A DNA stretch of 64,000 bases from Neisseriaceae bacterium (lineage in GTDB: Bacteria; Pseudomonadota; Gammaproteobacteria; Burkholderiales; UBA11063): positions 62,001 through 126,000 of the forward strand of contig RXJX01000002.1 of assembly GCA_003963245.1 (NCBI GenBank). Direction: 5' to 3'. Numbering within the stretch: the first letter of the stretch is position 1; each line of letters starts with the position of its first letter. Shown piece by piece: positions 35,044 to 44,267 of this stretch. The notes below the pieces were generated by a model that searched no databases, had not been told where the DNA came from, and saw only the letters and a program-made list of their open reading frames with translations. A program made the position numbers and the translations under genes.

Positions 35044-36273
35044 ATGAAGTTTCTTAACCTGCATAATTATCGAGACCGTAACTATCGTTATGTTATAGCA
35101 AGCTGTGTATTATCCTTTGTTCTAATCGGCGATATTTTAAATCCTTTGCTTAACTTTATCGCAATTAACCTTCCGGCAAAGAGTAATAATTTCTATGATT
35201 ATGCAACTTTGGCAACCATAATCCCAAGCCTACCTTTTTTATTCTCATTTTTAATCAGTTACTTAGTAAACAACTATCCTTACCGTAAAATAATCCACTT
35301 CAATTATATCTTACTACTAGGTATAACCATGGTGCTATTTGTTATAAATGTAAATAATATCACATTAATAGCGGCATTTATCGCACTTAGTGGCATAATT
35401 TTCCGCGCCATCTATTTTTCTCTGGATAAGCAGCTTACTACAATTCTAGCCGCCAAAGCACGTGATTTCATGGCTGATATAACTATTTTCGGCGCATTAA
35501 TCGGCAGTATTAATATTAAATTTGCAGGCTACATCTATGCCCATTATCAAACGCGCGGAATTTTACTGATTTTTGCAATTGGTTTAATACTGCTATGGTG
35601 GTGTGCTGCGCAGATCCCTGCTGTCCAATCTCTAGAATCAAAGTCAGCTCTGCCATCATTACATCTACGCCAGTTATTCTTAACTATTTGGAAATTCCCT
35701 TCTTTTATCCGCTATCTGATCGTTATGGCAAGCTACCTTGCACTGTCTAGTCCATTTTATTTACTGCTGACTACAAAAGTGCATCAAGAAGCTATTGGAA
35801 TAGAACGCTATACCTCGTTGATGGCAGCAGCAATGTTTTGCAGTATTGCAGGAGCAATGTGCTGCAAGCTAAAATTTATTACACAGCAACCAGCGCACAA
35901 AATCATTGGCTTGAGTATTTTCGCCAATAGTCTATGCTGGATAAGCCTAAGCTACACTTCAACCTTTATGGGATTCAGTCTATATTATATTTTAAGTAGT
36001 ACCGTTTCCATAATTACACTAGTTCATATGAATACACTTATTCTACAGCATATTAACTCTCAGCCAGAATTAGTTAAAATATCGCCGTTAGTCAGTGGTG
36101 CAATCGCCTCTTTATTTTATTTATCCAACTTGATTGGACCACTATTGTGCAATTTACTATTTAAAGTACACTTAAACTATTTACAAATTTATATTGCGGG
36201 TGGTATCATTCAGATCGCAATTGCTGCAATAGTTTTTAAGCTCAAAAATCAACCGCACAAGATTAATCCATAG
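35044..36273 (+). CDS. MFS-like multi-pass transporter
   Basis: A 409-residue membrane protein with about twelve hydrophobic segments in two halves joined by a polar loop (about 195-215), the layout of the major facilitator superfamily. The loop YLVNNYPYRKIIHFNY after the second helix resembles the MFS motif A region, though without the usual G-x-L-a-D. No substrate can be inferred. It is transcribed away from the PAS/LuxR regulator, and a gene for an exported beta-solenoid protein follows after 9 nt, suggesting the three form one functional unit. Confidence 0.7.
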   Translation: MKFLNLHNYRDRNYRYVIASCVLSFVLIGDILNPLLNFIAINLPAKSNNFYDYATLATIIPSLPFLFSFLISYLVNNYPYRKIIHFNYILLLGITMVLFVINVNNITLIAAFIALSGIIFRAIYFSLDKQLTTILAAKARDFMADITIFGALIGSINIKFAGYIYAHYQTRGILLIFAIGLILLWWCAAQIPAVQSLESKSALPSLHLRQLFLTIWKFPSFIRYLIVMASYLALSSPFYLLLTTKVHQEAIGIERYTSLMAAAMFCSIAGAMCCKLKFITQQPAHKIIGLSIFANSLCWISLSYTSTFMGFSLYYILSSTVSIITLVHMNTLILQHINSQPELVKISPLVSGAIASLFYLSNLIGPLLCNLLFKVHLNYLQIYIAGGIIQIAIAAIVFKLKNQPHKINP

Positions 36274-36282
36274 GACAACACA

Positions 36283-36993
36283 ATGATGAAACAGATGCAA
36301 ACTCTTGGCCTTAGCATGTCACTTATCCTATTTTGGCAGGCTAATGCTGATTCTATTAACAACCTCAATTTTGCAGGAAATGTAAAAGTTAGTCAGGAAA
36401 ATTATCAGTCAATTAATGTTAATGGTGATCTGGATGCGGAACGAATAACCAATAGTGGAATGAGTAATATCAGTGGCAAGGCTCAGTTCAGACAATCTAA
36501 GCTGCAAGATTTAAGTATTGATGGTAAAGCAACTCTTGAAAACTCACAAGTAAACGGAGAAATAAATATAGCAGGAGCTCTGAAAGTAAGTAATAGCCAA
36601 TTAAGCGGTAAATTATTACACTGTAGCGGTAACTTAACTTCAAACAACTCAAGTTATGCATCACCGCTAAATATCAATGGAACCCTAGATTCAACCCACG
36701 ATAATTTTGCGCAAACCGTTAACACTTCAGGTTCAATAACATTAAATCAAAGTATTTTTCACCAAGGGCTTAGCAGCAGTGGTTATAAGCTCAAGTTAAG
36801 CAACTCACAAATTCAGGGTGACATTACCGATAATGCAAAAATCTGGATTCTAACTCCGCAAATTTTTTTAGATAATACACAGGTAAATGGCAATATAGTT
36901 TTTACTAAAATGACAGGTGAACTAATCCTTGCCAACGGAGCAAAGGTAAGCGGAACTATAAAAAATGCTAAAATTGTACGCTATGGTTCATAA
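36283..36993 (+). CDS. exported beta-solenoid (bactofilin-like repeat) protein
   Basis: A 236-residue protein with a signal peptide (through WQANA) and then repeated short beta strands with a period of about 16-20 residues: NVNGDLDAERI, SIDGKATLENSQVNGEINI, NINGTLDS, SQIQGDITD, TQVNGNIVFTKM. This pattern forms right-handed beta-solenoids as in bactofilins and polymer-forming cytoskeletal proteins, but here it is exported. It could be a filament, an adhesin or a scaffold at the envelope; no catalytic motif is visible. It follows the MFS gene by 9 nt. The 3' end overlaps the convergent acetyltransferase gene by 6 bp, and no terminator lies between them. Confidence 0.7.
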   Translation: MMKQMQTLGLSMSLILFWQANADSINNLNFAGNVKVSQENYQSINVNGDLDAERITNSGMSNISGKAQFRQSKLQDLSIDGKATLENSQVNGEINIAGALKVSNSQLSGKLLHCSGNLTSNNSSYASPLNINGTLDSTHDNFAQTVNTSGSITLNQSIFHQGLSSSGYKLKLSNSQIQGDITDNAKIWILTPQIFLDNTQVNGNIVFTKMTGELILANGAKVSGTIKNAKIVRYGS

Positions 36994-37497
36994 AACAAGC
37001 TGCATAATTACCACATCTACAAAGCGCTCAAATTTATACCCAACATCCTTCATAACACCAGTGTGTGTGAATCCGCACTTTTGATGCAGATTAATTGAGC
37101 CATGATTATTACTATCACCGATCACAGCCAACATCTGTTTATATCCACGCTCTTGGCAGCGAAGGATTAGCTCAGCAAGCAAAGCCTGCCCTACTCCATG
37201 TCCGCAATAGGCTGGCGCAATGTAAATCGAATCTTCAACTGTAAAACGATAGGCTGAGCGTTCCCGAAAATGTCCGGCATAAGCATAACCAATTACTTCA
37301 TCTTCAAGCTTAGCGACAATAAACGGAAAATTTTGTCCAGTAATTTTATCAAACCGCGCAGTCATTTCTGCAATAGTTGGAGCTACCTCTTCAAACGTCC
37401 CAAGTCCTGTGGCTACATGATGAGCATAAATTTGTTGTATAAACGCTACATCATCAATCGTCGCATTAACAATATCTATCGGTGTTAGTTGGGACAT
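36988..37497 (-). CDS. GNAT N-acetyltransferase (phosphinothricin acetyltransferase-like)
   Basis: A 169-residue GNAT enzyme that moves an acetyl group from acetyl-CoA to an amine. The N-terminus IVNATIDDVAFIQQIYAHHV and the middle segments LGTFEEVAPT and HFRERSAYRFTVEDSIYI match the bar/pat and MnaT (YncA) subfamily. The acetyl-CoA binding motif GHGVGQALLAEL and the closing HQKCGFTHTGVM are present. Typical substrates are methionine derivatives (sulfoximine, sulfone) and phosphinothricin. It is a single minus-strand gene, convergent with the solenoid gene. Confidence 0.92.
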   Translation of the reverse strand: MSQLTPIDIVNATIDDVAFIQQIYAHHVATGLGTFEEVAPTIAEMTARFDKITGQNFPFIVAKLEDEVIGYAYAGHFRERSAYRFTVEDSIYIAPAYCGHGVGQALLAELILRCQERGYKQMLAVIGDSNNHGSINLHQKCGFTHTGVMKDVGYKFERFVDVVIMQLVL

Positions 37498-37612
37498 ATA
37501 CTTACCTCAATTTAATACAGTTTATTTTTAACATAAAGCTGGCTATTTTAGCATTTATTTCACGTTAGGACGAATAAATCACCACCTATTTTAGTTACAT
37601 AGTGCTATAATC

Positions 37613-37621
37613 AGCGCATAA
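37613..37621 (+). promoter_or_regulatory. extended -10 promoter candidate
   Basis: TGCTATAAT, a TGn extension with a consensus -10 box, ends 39 nt before the ATG at 37661. No good -35 is seen. The identical 9-mer recurs before the lipoprotein gene at 62422. Confidence 0.6.
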
Positions 37622-37660
37622 AATTTATCAATATAATTTATTTAAAATGAGGTTGAGGAT

Positions 37661-38089
37661 ATGAAAAAAATATTAGGTTTGATTGCGGCGACATTTGTAT
37701 TAAATGCATGTGGTAGTGGTGGCAGTGGTAGCACAAGTGACGTTCAGCAAGGAAGTGGTAATATTTCAATAAATGGTTCAACATTCAACATTAACAGTTT
37801 TACCGCAACTGGTTGCCGCACCATACCTGCGAATGGTTCGTGTACACTACAAATCAATGGTTATACAGGCTCAGGTATTTTTCTGGGACCATTAACCAGT
37901 ACTAACCCTAATGGTTATACATCAAATATCAGTCAATGTAATAATGCAGTAGCACTGATAGCTAATAGTTGTACAGTAACGATTAGCAATACCAATGGTA
38001 ACGTAAGCTCTGGGCAAACTTTTGGAGTAATTGCTAACGGGCAATCAGCTTACCCTCAAGTAAATATCACTGTAGGTGGTGGTATCTAA
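37661..38089 (+). CDS. small lipoprotein of unknown function
   Basis: A 142-residue lipoprotein. The signal peptide ends in LNAC (lipobox), followed by a Gly/Ser run like that of the chitinase-like and propeller-like lipoproteins. The mature part is Asn/Gly/Thr-rich and likely all beta. Four cysteines (GCRTI, SCTLQ, QCNN, SCTVT) could form two disulfides. I do not know a function; export across the inner membrane with possible outer-membrane anchoring is the supported statement. It is flanked by a good promoter and a terminator, so it is monocistronic. Confidence 0.75.
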   Translation: MKKILGLIAATFVLNACGSGGSGSTSDVQQGSGNISINGSTFNINSFTATGCRTIPANGSCTLQINGYTGSGIFLGPLTSTNPNGYTSNISQCNNAVALIANSCTVTISNTNGNVSSGQTFGVIANGQSAYPQVNITVGGGI

Positions 38090-38112
38090 CTCCAAACATC
38101 ACTTAAAAAACT

Positions 38113-38140
38113 AAGGCACCAGATAATCATGGTGCCTTTT
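38113..38140. terminator. rho-independent terminator
   Basis: A 9-bp stem AAGGCACCA / TGGTGCCTT with an 8-nt loop, ending in a T tract on the plus strand. It serves the small lipoprotein gene and, with the A-rich left flank, perhaps the convergent symporter gene. Confidence 0.85.
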
Positions 38141-38145
38141 ATTAT

Positions 38146-39363
38146 TTAATCAACCGTTTTACTCACGATCAGCGTACCACAGGTATTACCAAAGATATTT
38201 ACCATAGTACGTACCCGATCAACAATCCGATCCAGCGGCATCAAAATCGCAATCGCTGAGAGCGGAATATTTGCCATACCAAAGACGGTCACAAAACTCA
38301 CCATTGAAGTTTCTGGGATACCACCCACTGCAATACCCGTCAAGATACAAGCCAAAGCTAACAAGATTTGTTGCGATAAATCAGGGTGAATCCCTAAAAT
38401 ATGCATAAAGAATAAACACGCCGCCATTTCATACATCATTCCTGAAGCAAAATTCATTGAGGCGCAAATTGGTAACATAAAATTTACAACCTTACGCTTT
38501 CCGCCAAGTTCTACAGCCTTTTCCAATGCCAAAGGTAAGGTCGCAAGCGAGCTTGAAGAAACAAATGCGGTCATAAAAATTGGCATTGCTTCGGATAAAA
38601 TTCGTTTGATTCCTAAATGACGATAAAGCGCCATAACCAATAAAAGCTGCCATAAAAAGTGAATAAATAAACCAGCAAAAAACAAACCAACAAACTTTAA
38701 TAAACCAATTAAATTAGCCCCCAGCGCACCACTTAGGTAGCTATCTGCGACTGATGTCCCGATTAATACAAAAATAGCAATTGGCGCCAAATACATTACG
38801 CCATTAAGTAAGGATAAAAACATTTCGCGGGTGCTTACCATTACATCAAGAATTGGACGTGCTTTCTCCTGATTAAGTGCACAAGTGATTCCAAACATGA
38901 TAGAGAATGCAACTACGGGTAACACATCAAAATTTGCCAAAGAATGAAAAATATTTGAAGAAAAAATATAATTAAATATATGACTGGGATCGATTGCGGT
39001 TGAAGTTGATTCGGTATATTTAGCACCACTAAGTAAACTCTCAGCATTGATTCCACCGCTGATATCAACTGCATTAAAAACGATTAAGCCAATAGTGACA
39101 GCGATTATCTCGGTAATAAAAATATACACTATTGAATTACGAGCGACCTTTTTTAATTCATGCAGCTTTTGTAGATTACCAATTGTTACAATCAGTGAGG
39201 TCAAAACTATCGGTAGTGCACAAAGTTTCAGCAAATTGATAAATGTGCCACTAATAAACTCAAGATGCGCAAAAATATGCGGAAAAACAATCCCTAAAAT
39301 AAAAGCGGCAAGTACACTAATTAATATAATTTTGCCTTGATGCTGACGATATAACTTAAACAT
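38146..39363 (-). CDS. dicarboxylate/amino acid:cation symporter (DAACS/SDF family)
   Basis: A 405-residue secondary transporter of the DctA/GltP family, which takes up C4-dicarboxylates, glutamate/aspartate or neutral amino acids with protons or sodium. Family features include the N-terminal FINLLKLCALPIVLTSLIVTIGNL, the serine-rich re-entrant hairpin FVSSSSLATLPLALE, and the C-terminal VGGIPETSMVSFVTVFGMA. The serine-rich hairpin with downstream LPLALEKAVELG is close to the type that transports amino acids or dicarboxylates; the exact substrate is open. It starts 18 nt downstream of the MsbA-like gene and is likely co-transcribed with it. Confidence 0.9.
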   Translation of the reverse strand: MFKLYRQHQGKIILISVLAAFILGIVFPHIFAHLEFISGTFINLLKLCALPIVLTSLIVTIGNLQKLHELKKVARNSIVYIFITEIIAVTIGLIVFNAVDISGGINAESLLSGAKYTESTSTAIDPSHIFNYIFSSNIFHSLANFDVLPVVAFSIMFGITCALNQEKARPILDVMVSTREMFLSLLNGVMYLAPIAIFVLIGTSVADSYLSGALGANLIGLLKFVGLFFAGLFIHFLWQLLLVMALYRHLGIKRILSEAMPIFMTAFVSSSSLATLPLALEKAVELGGKRKVVNFMLPICASMNFASGMMYEMAACLFFMHILGIHPDLSQQILLALACILTGIAVGGIPETSMVSFVTVFGMANIPLSAIAILMPLDRIVDRVRTMVNIFGNTCGTLIVSKTVD

Positions 39364-39381
39364 AATAGATTTCCCCCAATC

Positions 39382-41142
39382 TTAACTAATAGTACGGAGT
39401 TGCAAATTCCATAATGCTGCATATTTACCATTTTGCGCCAATAACTCACCATGACTACCGACCTCAACAATCTTACCCTGCTCTAAGACATAGATACGTC
39501 GAGCGCTCACTACGGTTGACAAACGATGCGCAATCACCAGCGTAGTTCTTCCTTTGGCAACTTCCAGCATCGAGCGCTGAATCATATCTTCAGTATGATT
39601 ATCCAGTGCCGAGGTAGCTTCATCTAAAATTAGTATCGCCGGATTTTTGATAATCGCGCGAGCTAAAGCAATACGCTGACGCTGCCCACCGGAGAGCTTT
39701 TGCCCTCGTTCACCAACGATAGTATCATAACCATCCGGTAACTCCGAAATAAATTGATCTGCTTCTACTAATCGCGCAACTTGCATAATCTGCTCACGAC
39801 TAACCGCAAAACTACCATAAGATATATTATCAGCAATCGTGCCATCAATTAAAAAGGTTTCTTGGCTAACTACTCCGATCTGATTACGAAATGAACTCAT
39901 CGTTAGTGTATTAACCTCTTGATTATCAATCAAGATTTCTCCAGCTTGATGCTGATATAATCTGAGTAACAATTTAACTATCGTGGATTTACCCGAACCA
40001 GTACTACCAACAAAAGCCACTGTCTCGCCTGGTTCAATAGCAAAAGATAAGCTATCAAATAATTGCCCGCGCTCCTGATAAGCAAAATCAACTTGTTTAA
40101 ACTCCACTCGTCCATTACATGGCAAGCGTAAATCATTTGTACCATCAACAATATTAACCGGAGAATTAAGTAATCCCATCACACGATTAATCGATGCCAT
40201 TGAGCGTTGATACATATCCGTTACTTGTGCTAAATATGTGAGCGGCCATAAGAGGCGCTGCGATAAAAAGATTAAAATACTATAAGAAGCGACTTGAATA
40301 TGTCCATCAATAGTTAAAATCCCACCATAAATTAGTGCTGCTAAAAAACCACACATTACCGCCATACGAATAACCGGAGTAACCGCTGCTGACATGATAA
40401 TCGCGTGTTTATTGGCATTAGCATATCCTTGACTAAGCTGCGATACTGCAGCTAGCTCATGCTTTTCAGTAGTGAAGGTTTTAATCGTTGCGATGCCAGA
40501 TAAATTGGTATTTAGTTTACTATTTAGCTCACCGGCCGCATTTCGTACTTTGAGATAACGTGGAGCTAGCTTATTTTTAAAGAAAAATACACCCAAGATA
40601 ATTAACGGGATAGGCAAGAAGCTTAGTAACGCTACTTGTGTCGAAATCATAAAGAAAATAATACTAATCAGAATGGTTGAGCCAACTATCTGAATAATTT
40701 GATTCACTCCATCATTGATAAAACGCTCAAGCTGATTGATATCATCATTGATAATAGCCATCATATTCCCTGTGGCCTTATTTTCAAAAAACTCCAACTC
40801 GAGATTTTGAATGTGCTCATATGCATCCAATCGCATATCATGCTGCAAGTTTTGCGCCAAATAGCACCACTTAAGTGAATATAGATATTGAAAAGTGGAT
40901 TCCAATATCCAAGTTAACCCCGTAAATAAACCTAATATAATAATCTGTAGCTTGACATCATGAACCCCAAGATGGGCTAACATAGAGTCCTGCCGTTTGA
41001 CGATTACATCAACGGCAACCCCGATCAGCACTTCGGGTAAAATATCGAAGAATTTATTCATTAGTGAATAAAATGCCGCCAGAGAAATATCAAAACGATA
41101 GTTACTGCTGTAGCGAATTAATTTGATTAGCGGATGACTCAA
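39382..41142 (-). CDS. MsbA-like ABC exporter (fused membrane and ATPase domains)
   Basis: A 586-residue half-transporter. Six transmembrane helices (about 1-310) are followed by a complete nucleotide-binding domain: Walker A GSTGSGKST, Q-loop VVSQETFLID, signature LSGGQRQR, Walker B ILILDEATSALD and H-loop VIAHRLS. It probably works as a homodimer exporting a lipid or drug; MsbA-like lipid A flipping is possible, but close homologues with other cargo exist. The start is a TTG with a strong AAGGAG 5 nt upstream. It contrasts sharply with the degenerate ABC protein at 53830-55527. Confidence 0.9.
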   Translation of the reverse strand: MSHPLIKLIRYSSNYRFDISLAAFYSLMNKFFDILPEVLIGVAVDVIVKRQDSMLAHLGVHDVKLQIIILGLFTGLTWILESTFQYLYSLKWCYLAQNLQHDMRLDAYEHIQNLELEFFENKATGNMMAIINDDINQLERFINDGVNQIIQIVGSTILISIIFFMISTQVALLSFLPIPLIILGVFFFKNKLAPRYLKVRNAAGELNSKLNTNLSGIATIKTFTTEKHELAAVSQLSQGYANANKHAIIMSAAVTPVIRMAVMCGFLAALIYGGILTIDGHIQVASYSILIFLSQRLLWPLTYLAQVTDMYQRSMASINRVMGLLNSPVNIVDGTNDLRLPCNGRVEFKQVDFAYQERGQLFDSLSFAIEPGETVAFVGSTGSGKSTIVKLLLRLYQHQAGEILIDNQEVNTLTMSSFRNQIGVVSQETFLIDGTIADNISYGSFAVSREQIMQVARLVEADQFISELPDGYDTIVGERGQKLSGGQRQRIALARAIIKNPAILILDEATSALDNHTEDMIQRSMLEVAKGRTTLVIAHRLSTVVSARRIYVLEQGKIVEVGSHGELLAQNGKYAALWNLQLRTIS

Positions 41143-41259
41143 AACTACTCCTTGTGATTATCATTGCCCAAGTAAATCTGAGCATCTAGTGATTTTATCA
41201 CAGTCAATATCGGCAATAACCTTATTGCCCTATCGTTACGTAAAATTAGCAGTAGAATA

Positions 41260-41268
41260 TGATATAAT
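41260..41268 (+). promoter_or_regulatory. extended -10 promoter candidate
   Basis: TGATATAAT (TGn plus a consensus -10) ends 38 nt before the ATG at 41307. Confidence 0.5.
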
Positions 41269-41306
41269 CTAGTTACTATCAAATCGATACGTATAGAAAC
41301 TGGAAT

Positions 41307-41501
41307 ATGAATTTTGCGGATATAAGTTCGGATATAAGACACAATCAAATTATTGAACTGCTGTTACAAAACAACAACCTCAGTGCAGCAAAAATTGCTG
41401 CTATATTAAATATTTCCTCCAGAAGCGTAGAAAAACACCTAGCTAAGTTAAAACAAGATAAAATCATTATCCGTCAAGGCTCTAAAAAATATGGCACTTA
41501 G
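41307..41501 (+). CDS. small winged helix-turn-helix protein
   Basis: A 64-residue protein made almost only of a winged HTH: IIELLLQNNNLSAAKIAAIL (helices 1-2), NISSRSVEKHLAKLKQDKII (recognition helix and wing), ending IRQGSKKYGT. Such stand-alone HTH-11-like domains also occur at the C-terminus of larger RecG/Fic-type proteins. A consensus -10 box lies 38 nt upstream, which supports a real gene, although the ribosome binding site is weak. It sits just before the GDP-fucose synthase gene and might regulate the glycan locus; that is inference. Confidence 0.55.
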   Translation: MNFADISSDIRHNQIIELLLQNNNLSAAKIAAILNISSRSVEKHLAKLKQDKIIIRQGSKKYGT

Positions 41502-41529
41502 TTGGTTAACACTCAAAAAGTATTAAAAG

Positions 41530-42609
41530 ATGAATAAAAATAGTAAGATATACATTGCAGGACATCGCGGATTGGTTGGATCGGCACTACTGCGTAATTT
41601 GCAAGCGGCTGGTTATACCAATATCATTACTCGCACGCATGCGGAATTAGAGCTACTTAATCAACAAGCAGTAAGCGATTTTTTTGCGCAAGAAAAACCA
41701 GAGTACGTGTTTTTAGCTGCAGCTAAAGTCGGTGGAATCATGGCAAATAACGTTTATCGCGCAGATTTTATTTATGAAAACCTCCAGATTCAAAATAATA
41801 TCATTCATGCCAGCTATTGTAATCAAGTAACAAAGCTTCTTTTTTTAGGCAGCAGCTGTATTTACCCCAAAAATGCACCGCAGCCACTCAAAGAAGAATA
41901 TTTGCTCACGAGTGAATTAGAATATACCAATGAACCTTACGCGATTGCAAAAATTGCCGGCATTAAGCTCTGTGAGAGTTACAATATCCAATATGGAACT
42001 AATTTCATTGCGGTAATGCCAACTAATCTATATGGACCTAATGATAACTTTGACCTAGAGTCGTCACATGTCTTGCCAGCAATGATTCGTAAAATGTACT
42101 TGGCAAAATTACTTGATGAGCACAACTATCAAGCGTTAACAGATAATTTGCAAATTATACAAGATGCTGAACTGATAAAAAACCAACTATCTCGCTATGG
42201 TATAAGCCAGCTAAATGGTACAACTACACTTAAACTATGGGGTAGCGGAATGCCCTATCGTGAGTTTTTACACGTTGATGACATGGCTGATGCTTGTATT
42301 TTTGTAATGAACAATGTTGATTTTAAAGACTTGATTAATGACTCTAAAGAAATTCGTAATACTCACATCAATATCGGCACAGGCACAGATTTAACGATCA
42401 AAGATTTGGCATACCTAATAAGAGCGGAAATTGGCTATCAAGGTATTATAGAATTTGACACGAGCAAACCAGATGGAACGATGAAAAAGCTGCAGGACGT
42501 GAGTAAACTAGCTAGCTTAGGCTGGCAGCCAAAGATTGATTTGGTGAGTGGGTTGAAAAATACAATAGAGTGGTATTTAAGACGTAATGACAATTATGCT
42601 AAAAAATAA
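41530..42609 (+). CDS. fcl: GDP-L-fucose synthase
   Basis: NADPH-dependent epimerase/reductase that turns GDP-4-keto-6-deoxy-D-mannose into GDP-L-fucose. It has 359 residues. The Rossmann motif is YIAGHRGLVGSALLRNL; the catalytic Ser-Tyr-Lys triad is in FLGSSCIYPKNAPQP and EPYAIAKIAG; PTNLYGPNDNFDLESSHVLPA is diagnostic for the enzyme. An insertion of about 40 residues (after MIRKMYLAKLLDEHN) occurs compared with the shorter E. coli form; similar insertions occur in some homologues. GDP-mannose 4,6-dehydratase (gmd), which makes the substrate, is not in the window. It opens the glycan locus. Confidence 0.95.
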   Translation: MNKNSKIYIAGHRGLVGSALLRNLQAAGYTNIITRTHAELELLNQQAVSDFFAQEKPEYVFLAAAKVGGIMANNVYRADFIYENLQIQNNIIHASYCNQVTKLLFLGSSCIYPKNAPQPLKEEYLLTSELEYTNEPYAIAKIAGIKLCESYNIQYGTNFIAVMPTNLYGPNDNFDLESSHVLPAMIRKMYLAKLLDEHNYQALTDNLQIIQDAELIKNQLSRYGISQLNGTTTLKLWGSGMPYREFLHVDDMADACIFVMNNVDFKDLINDSKEIRNTHINIGTGTDLTIKDLAYLIRAEIGYQGIIEFDTSKPDGTMKKLQDVSKLASLGWQPKIDLVSGLKNTIEWYLRRNDNYAKK

Positions 42610-42968
42610 ACTTCAAATTCAACATGGGATTTAATCCCACGAGTGTGAAAAATTTTGGATTATTTAAAATTTCGCCAACTTTAGGTATACACCAAGCTAA
42701 TTAAAATTGTACACGTCTCCGTCCCGTGTAATAGAAAGACATCTGAGCAAGATGAGAACTTCCAATATGATAAAGTCGTAAGATATAGACTAAACTTGCT
42801 AAAGATTCAAATTTTACAATCTATGTTTGATAGCAAAGTCATTAAAAACCATTTAAGACTGATATGCTAACTAAGTATTAGATAATAATCTGAGTAAAAT
42901 TATCAATTAAGCCATTAAAGTGGTTTAATGATTCGAAAATTTAATATAAACGACTTGTTATCTGATTC
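42610..42968. other. 359-bp intergenic stretch in the glycan locus
   Basis: It contains a short palindrome TGGGATTTAATCCCA (42624-42638) just after the fcl gene and a second small inverted repeat, ACACG/CGTGT, near 42710. An open plus-strand stretch (about 42688-42869) has no start codon and no recognisable family. No promoter could be assigned with confidence. The stretch may be eroded coding or mobile DNA, in line with the remnants further along the locus. Confidence 0.3.
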
Positions 42969-43955
42969 ATGGATACAAATATGACAGCACCAATGATTTC
43001 AGTAGTAATGCCAGTATATAATGCAGAAAAATACATTGCTGAAGCAGTAGATAGTATTTTGAACCAGACATATTCTGACTTTGAATTTATTATCATAGAT
43101 GATTGTTCTACTGATGCCAGTTATAAAATCCTGCAAAGTTATGTATCTAAAGATAATCGTATTCGATTATTTAAAAATGATGTGAATAAGAAGCTACCAA
43201 AAACCTTAAATTTTGGTATATCACAGGCAAACGGTAAATATATAGCTCGCATGGATGCGGATGATATTTCATTACCTGAGCGATTTGCCAAGCAAGTTGA
43301 ATTTATGGAGTCTCACCCCGAAATTGGCATATGTGGTACTTGGCTTGTAGAATTTTCAAAAACAGAAGGAAAATCAGTAACTCCAAATATCACACATGAA
43401 GATATTATTGTAACAATGTATTTTTCTAATAATTGTATAGCTCATCCAACCGTCATGATGAAAGCCAACATCTTTCAAAAGCAAAATATCTTATATAACG
43501 AAAATCACATGGGAATCGCAGAAGACTACGCATTATGGAATGAATGTTTAAATAATAACATTAGATTTCATAATTTACCAATTATTTTGTTACGCTACCG
43601 AATACATGACAACCAAACAACATTGTCTAACTTTACTAAAATACAATCACATACGCAGCAAATAATAATCAGCAATCTTAGAAAGTATTTCCACCCTGCT
43701 ATTAGTACAAATAATTTACTAATATTTGCTAATTCCAAAAAAACCTCAAAATTAAAATTATCCATTTATACAAATATACGGTATATTATTGTATGTTTGA
43801 TGTTGAAAAAGCACAACGTAAAGTACAATTTATTTAATCCCAGATACTTTAATGCAATGCTAAAATCTGATTCAATAATAAACTCTATAGAAATACGCTT
43901 TAAAAGCCTATTTCTGAAAATTAAAAAGCTATCTGGTGGAAAAAATAGTTCATAA
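42969..43955 (+). CDS. family 2 glycosyltransferase
   Basis: A 328-residue GT2 enzyme with a GT-A fold. The N-terminus ISVVMPVYNAEKYIAEAVDS, the FIIIDDCSTDAS nucleotide-binding loop and the metal-binding DxD in ARMDADDIS are clear. The C-terminal 90 residues are basic and AT-rich in sequence, without a membrane span of certain quality. The sugar donor and acceptor are unknown; with its neighbours it should build a surface glycan (LPS core, O-antigen or capsule). The last bases border directly on an IS3-type transposase remnant, so the 3' end could have been altered by the insertion. Confidence 0.9.
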   Translation: MDTNMTAPMISVVMPVYNAEKYIAEAVDSILNQTYSDFEFIIIDDCSTDASYKILQSYVSKDNRIRLFKNDVNKKLPKTLNFGISQANGKYIARMDADDISLPERFAKQVEFMESHPEIGICGTWLVEFSKTEGKSVTPNITHEDIIVTMYFSNNCIAHPTVMMKANIFQKQNILYNENHMGIAEDYALWNECLNNNIRFHNLPIILLRYRIHDNQTTLSNFTKIQSHTQQIIISNLRKYFHPAISTNNLLIFANSKKTSKLKLSIYTNIRYIIVCLMLKKHNVKYNLFNPRYFNAMLKSDSIINSIEIRFKSLFLKIKKLSGGKNSS

Positions 43956-44140
43956 TAATGCGTTTGCTGATAGCTTCTTTGGTTTGATAAAAAAGAACGG
44001 TTCAACCACCTGCACTTTGAAACTAGAACTAAAGTATAATGGTAATATTTGACTATATAAAGAGGGTGATCTAGAATTAATCGGATTCATTCTAAACTAA
44101 CTCAGGTGTCTCCGAATGAATTTGAAGTAGCAAATCCTCC
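43948..44140 (+). mobile_element. remnant of an IS3-family transposase (OrfB C-terminus)
   Basis: Three plus-strand frames read in succession give pieces of the IS3-family DDE transposase end: HNNAFADSFFGLIKK and ERFNHLHFETRTKV, then FDYIKRV, then RIHSKLTQVSPNEFEVAN. Compare the family pattern DNAxAESFF, FDYIExFYN, RRHSxLGxxSPxEFE. Several frameshifts and a stop show it is dead. No upstream transposase part, terminal inverted repeats or target duplication were found. Confidence 0.8.
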
Positions 44141-44267
44141 CCCGACAGAAACAAGACCTCACTCAGTTAAGTCTTACAAAAAGTCTCAACTATTGATTGA
44201 GGTAACAAATTTTATGGCAGCGGCGTATTGAGAAAGCGAATCTAAATTTTATGGTACAAGTACATTC

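Noticed and set aside
41145-41348. Minus-strand frame of 67 codons upstream of the MsbA-like gene
   Set aside because: It lies opposite the wHTH gene and its promoter, and has no ribosome binding site or family features.
42688-42869. Open plus-strand stretch between fcl and the GT2 gene
   Set aside because: No start codon near its beginning and no family similarity that I could see; kept only as a remark.
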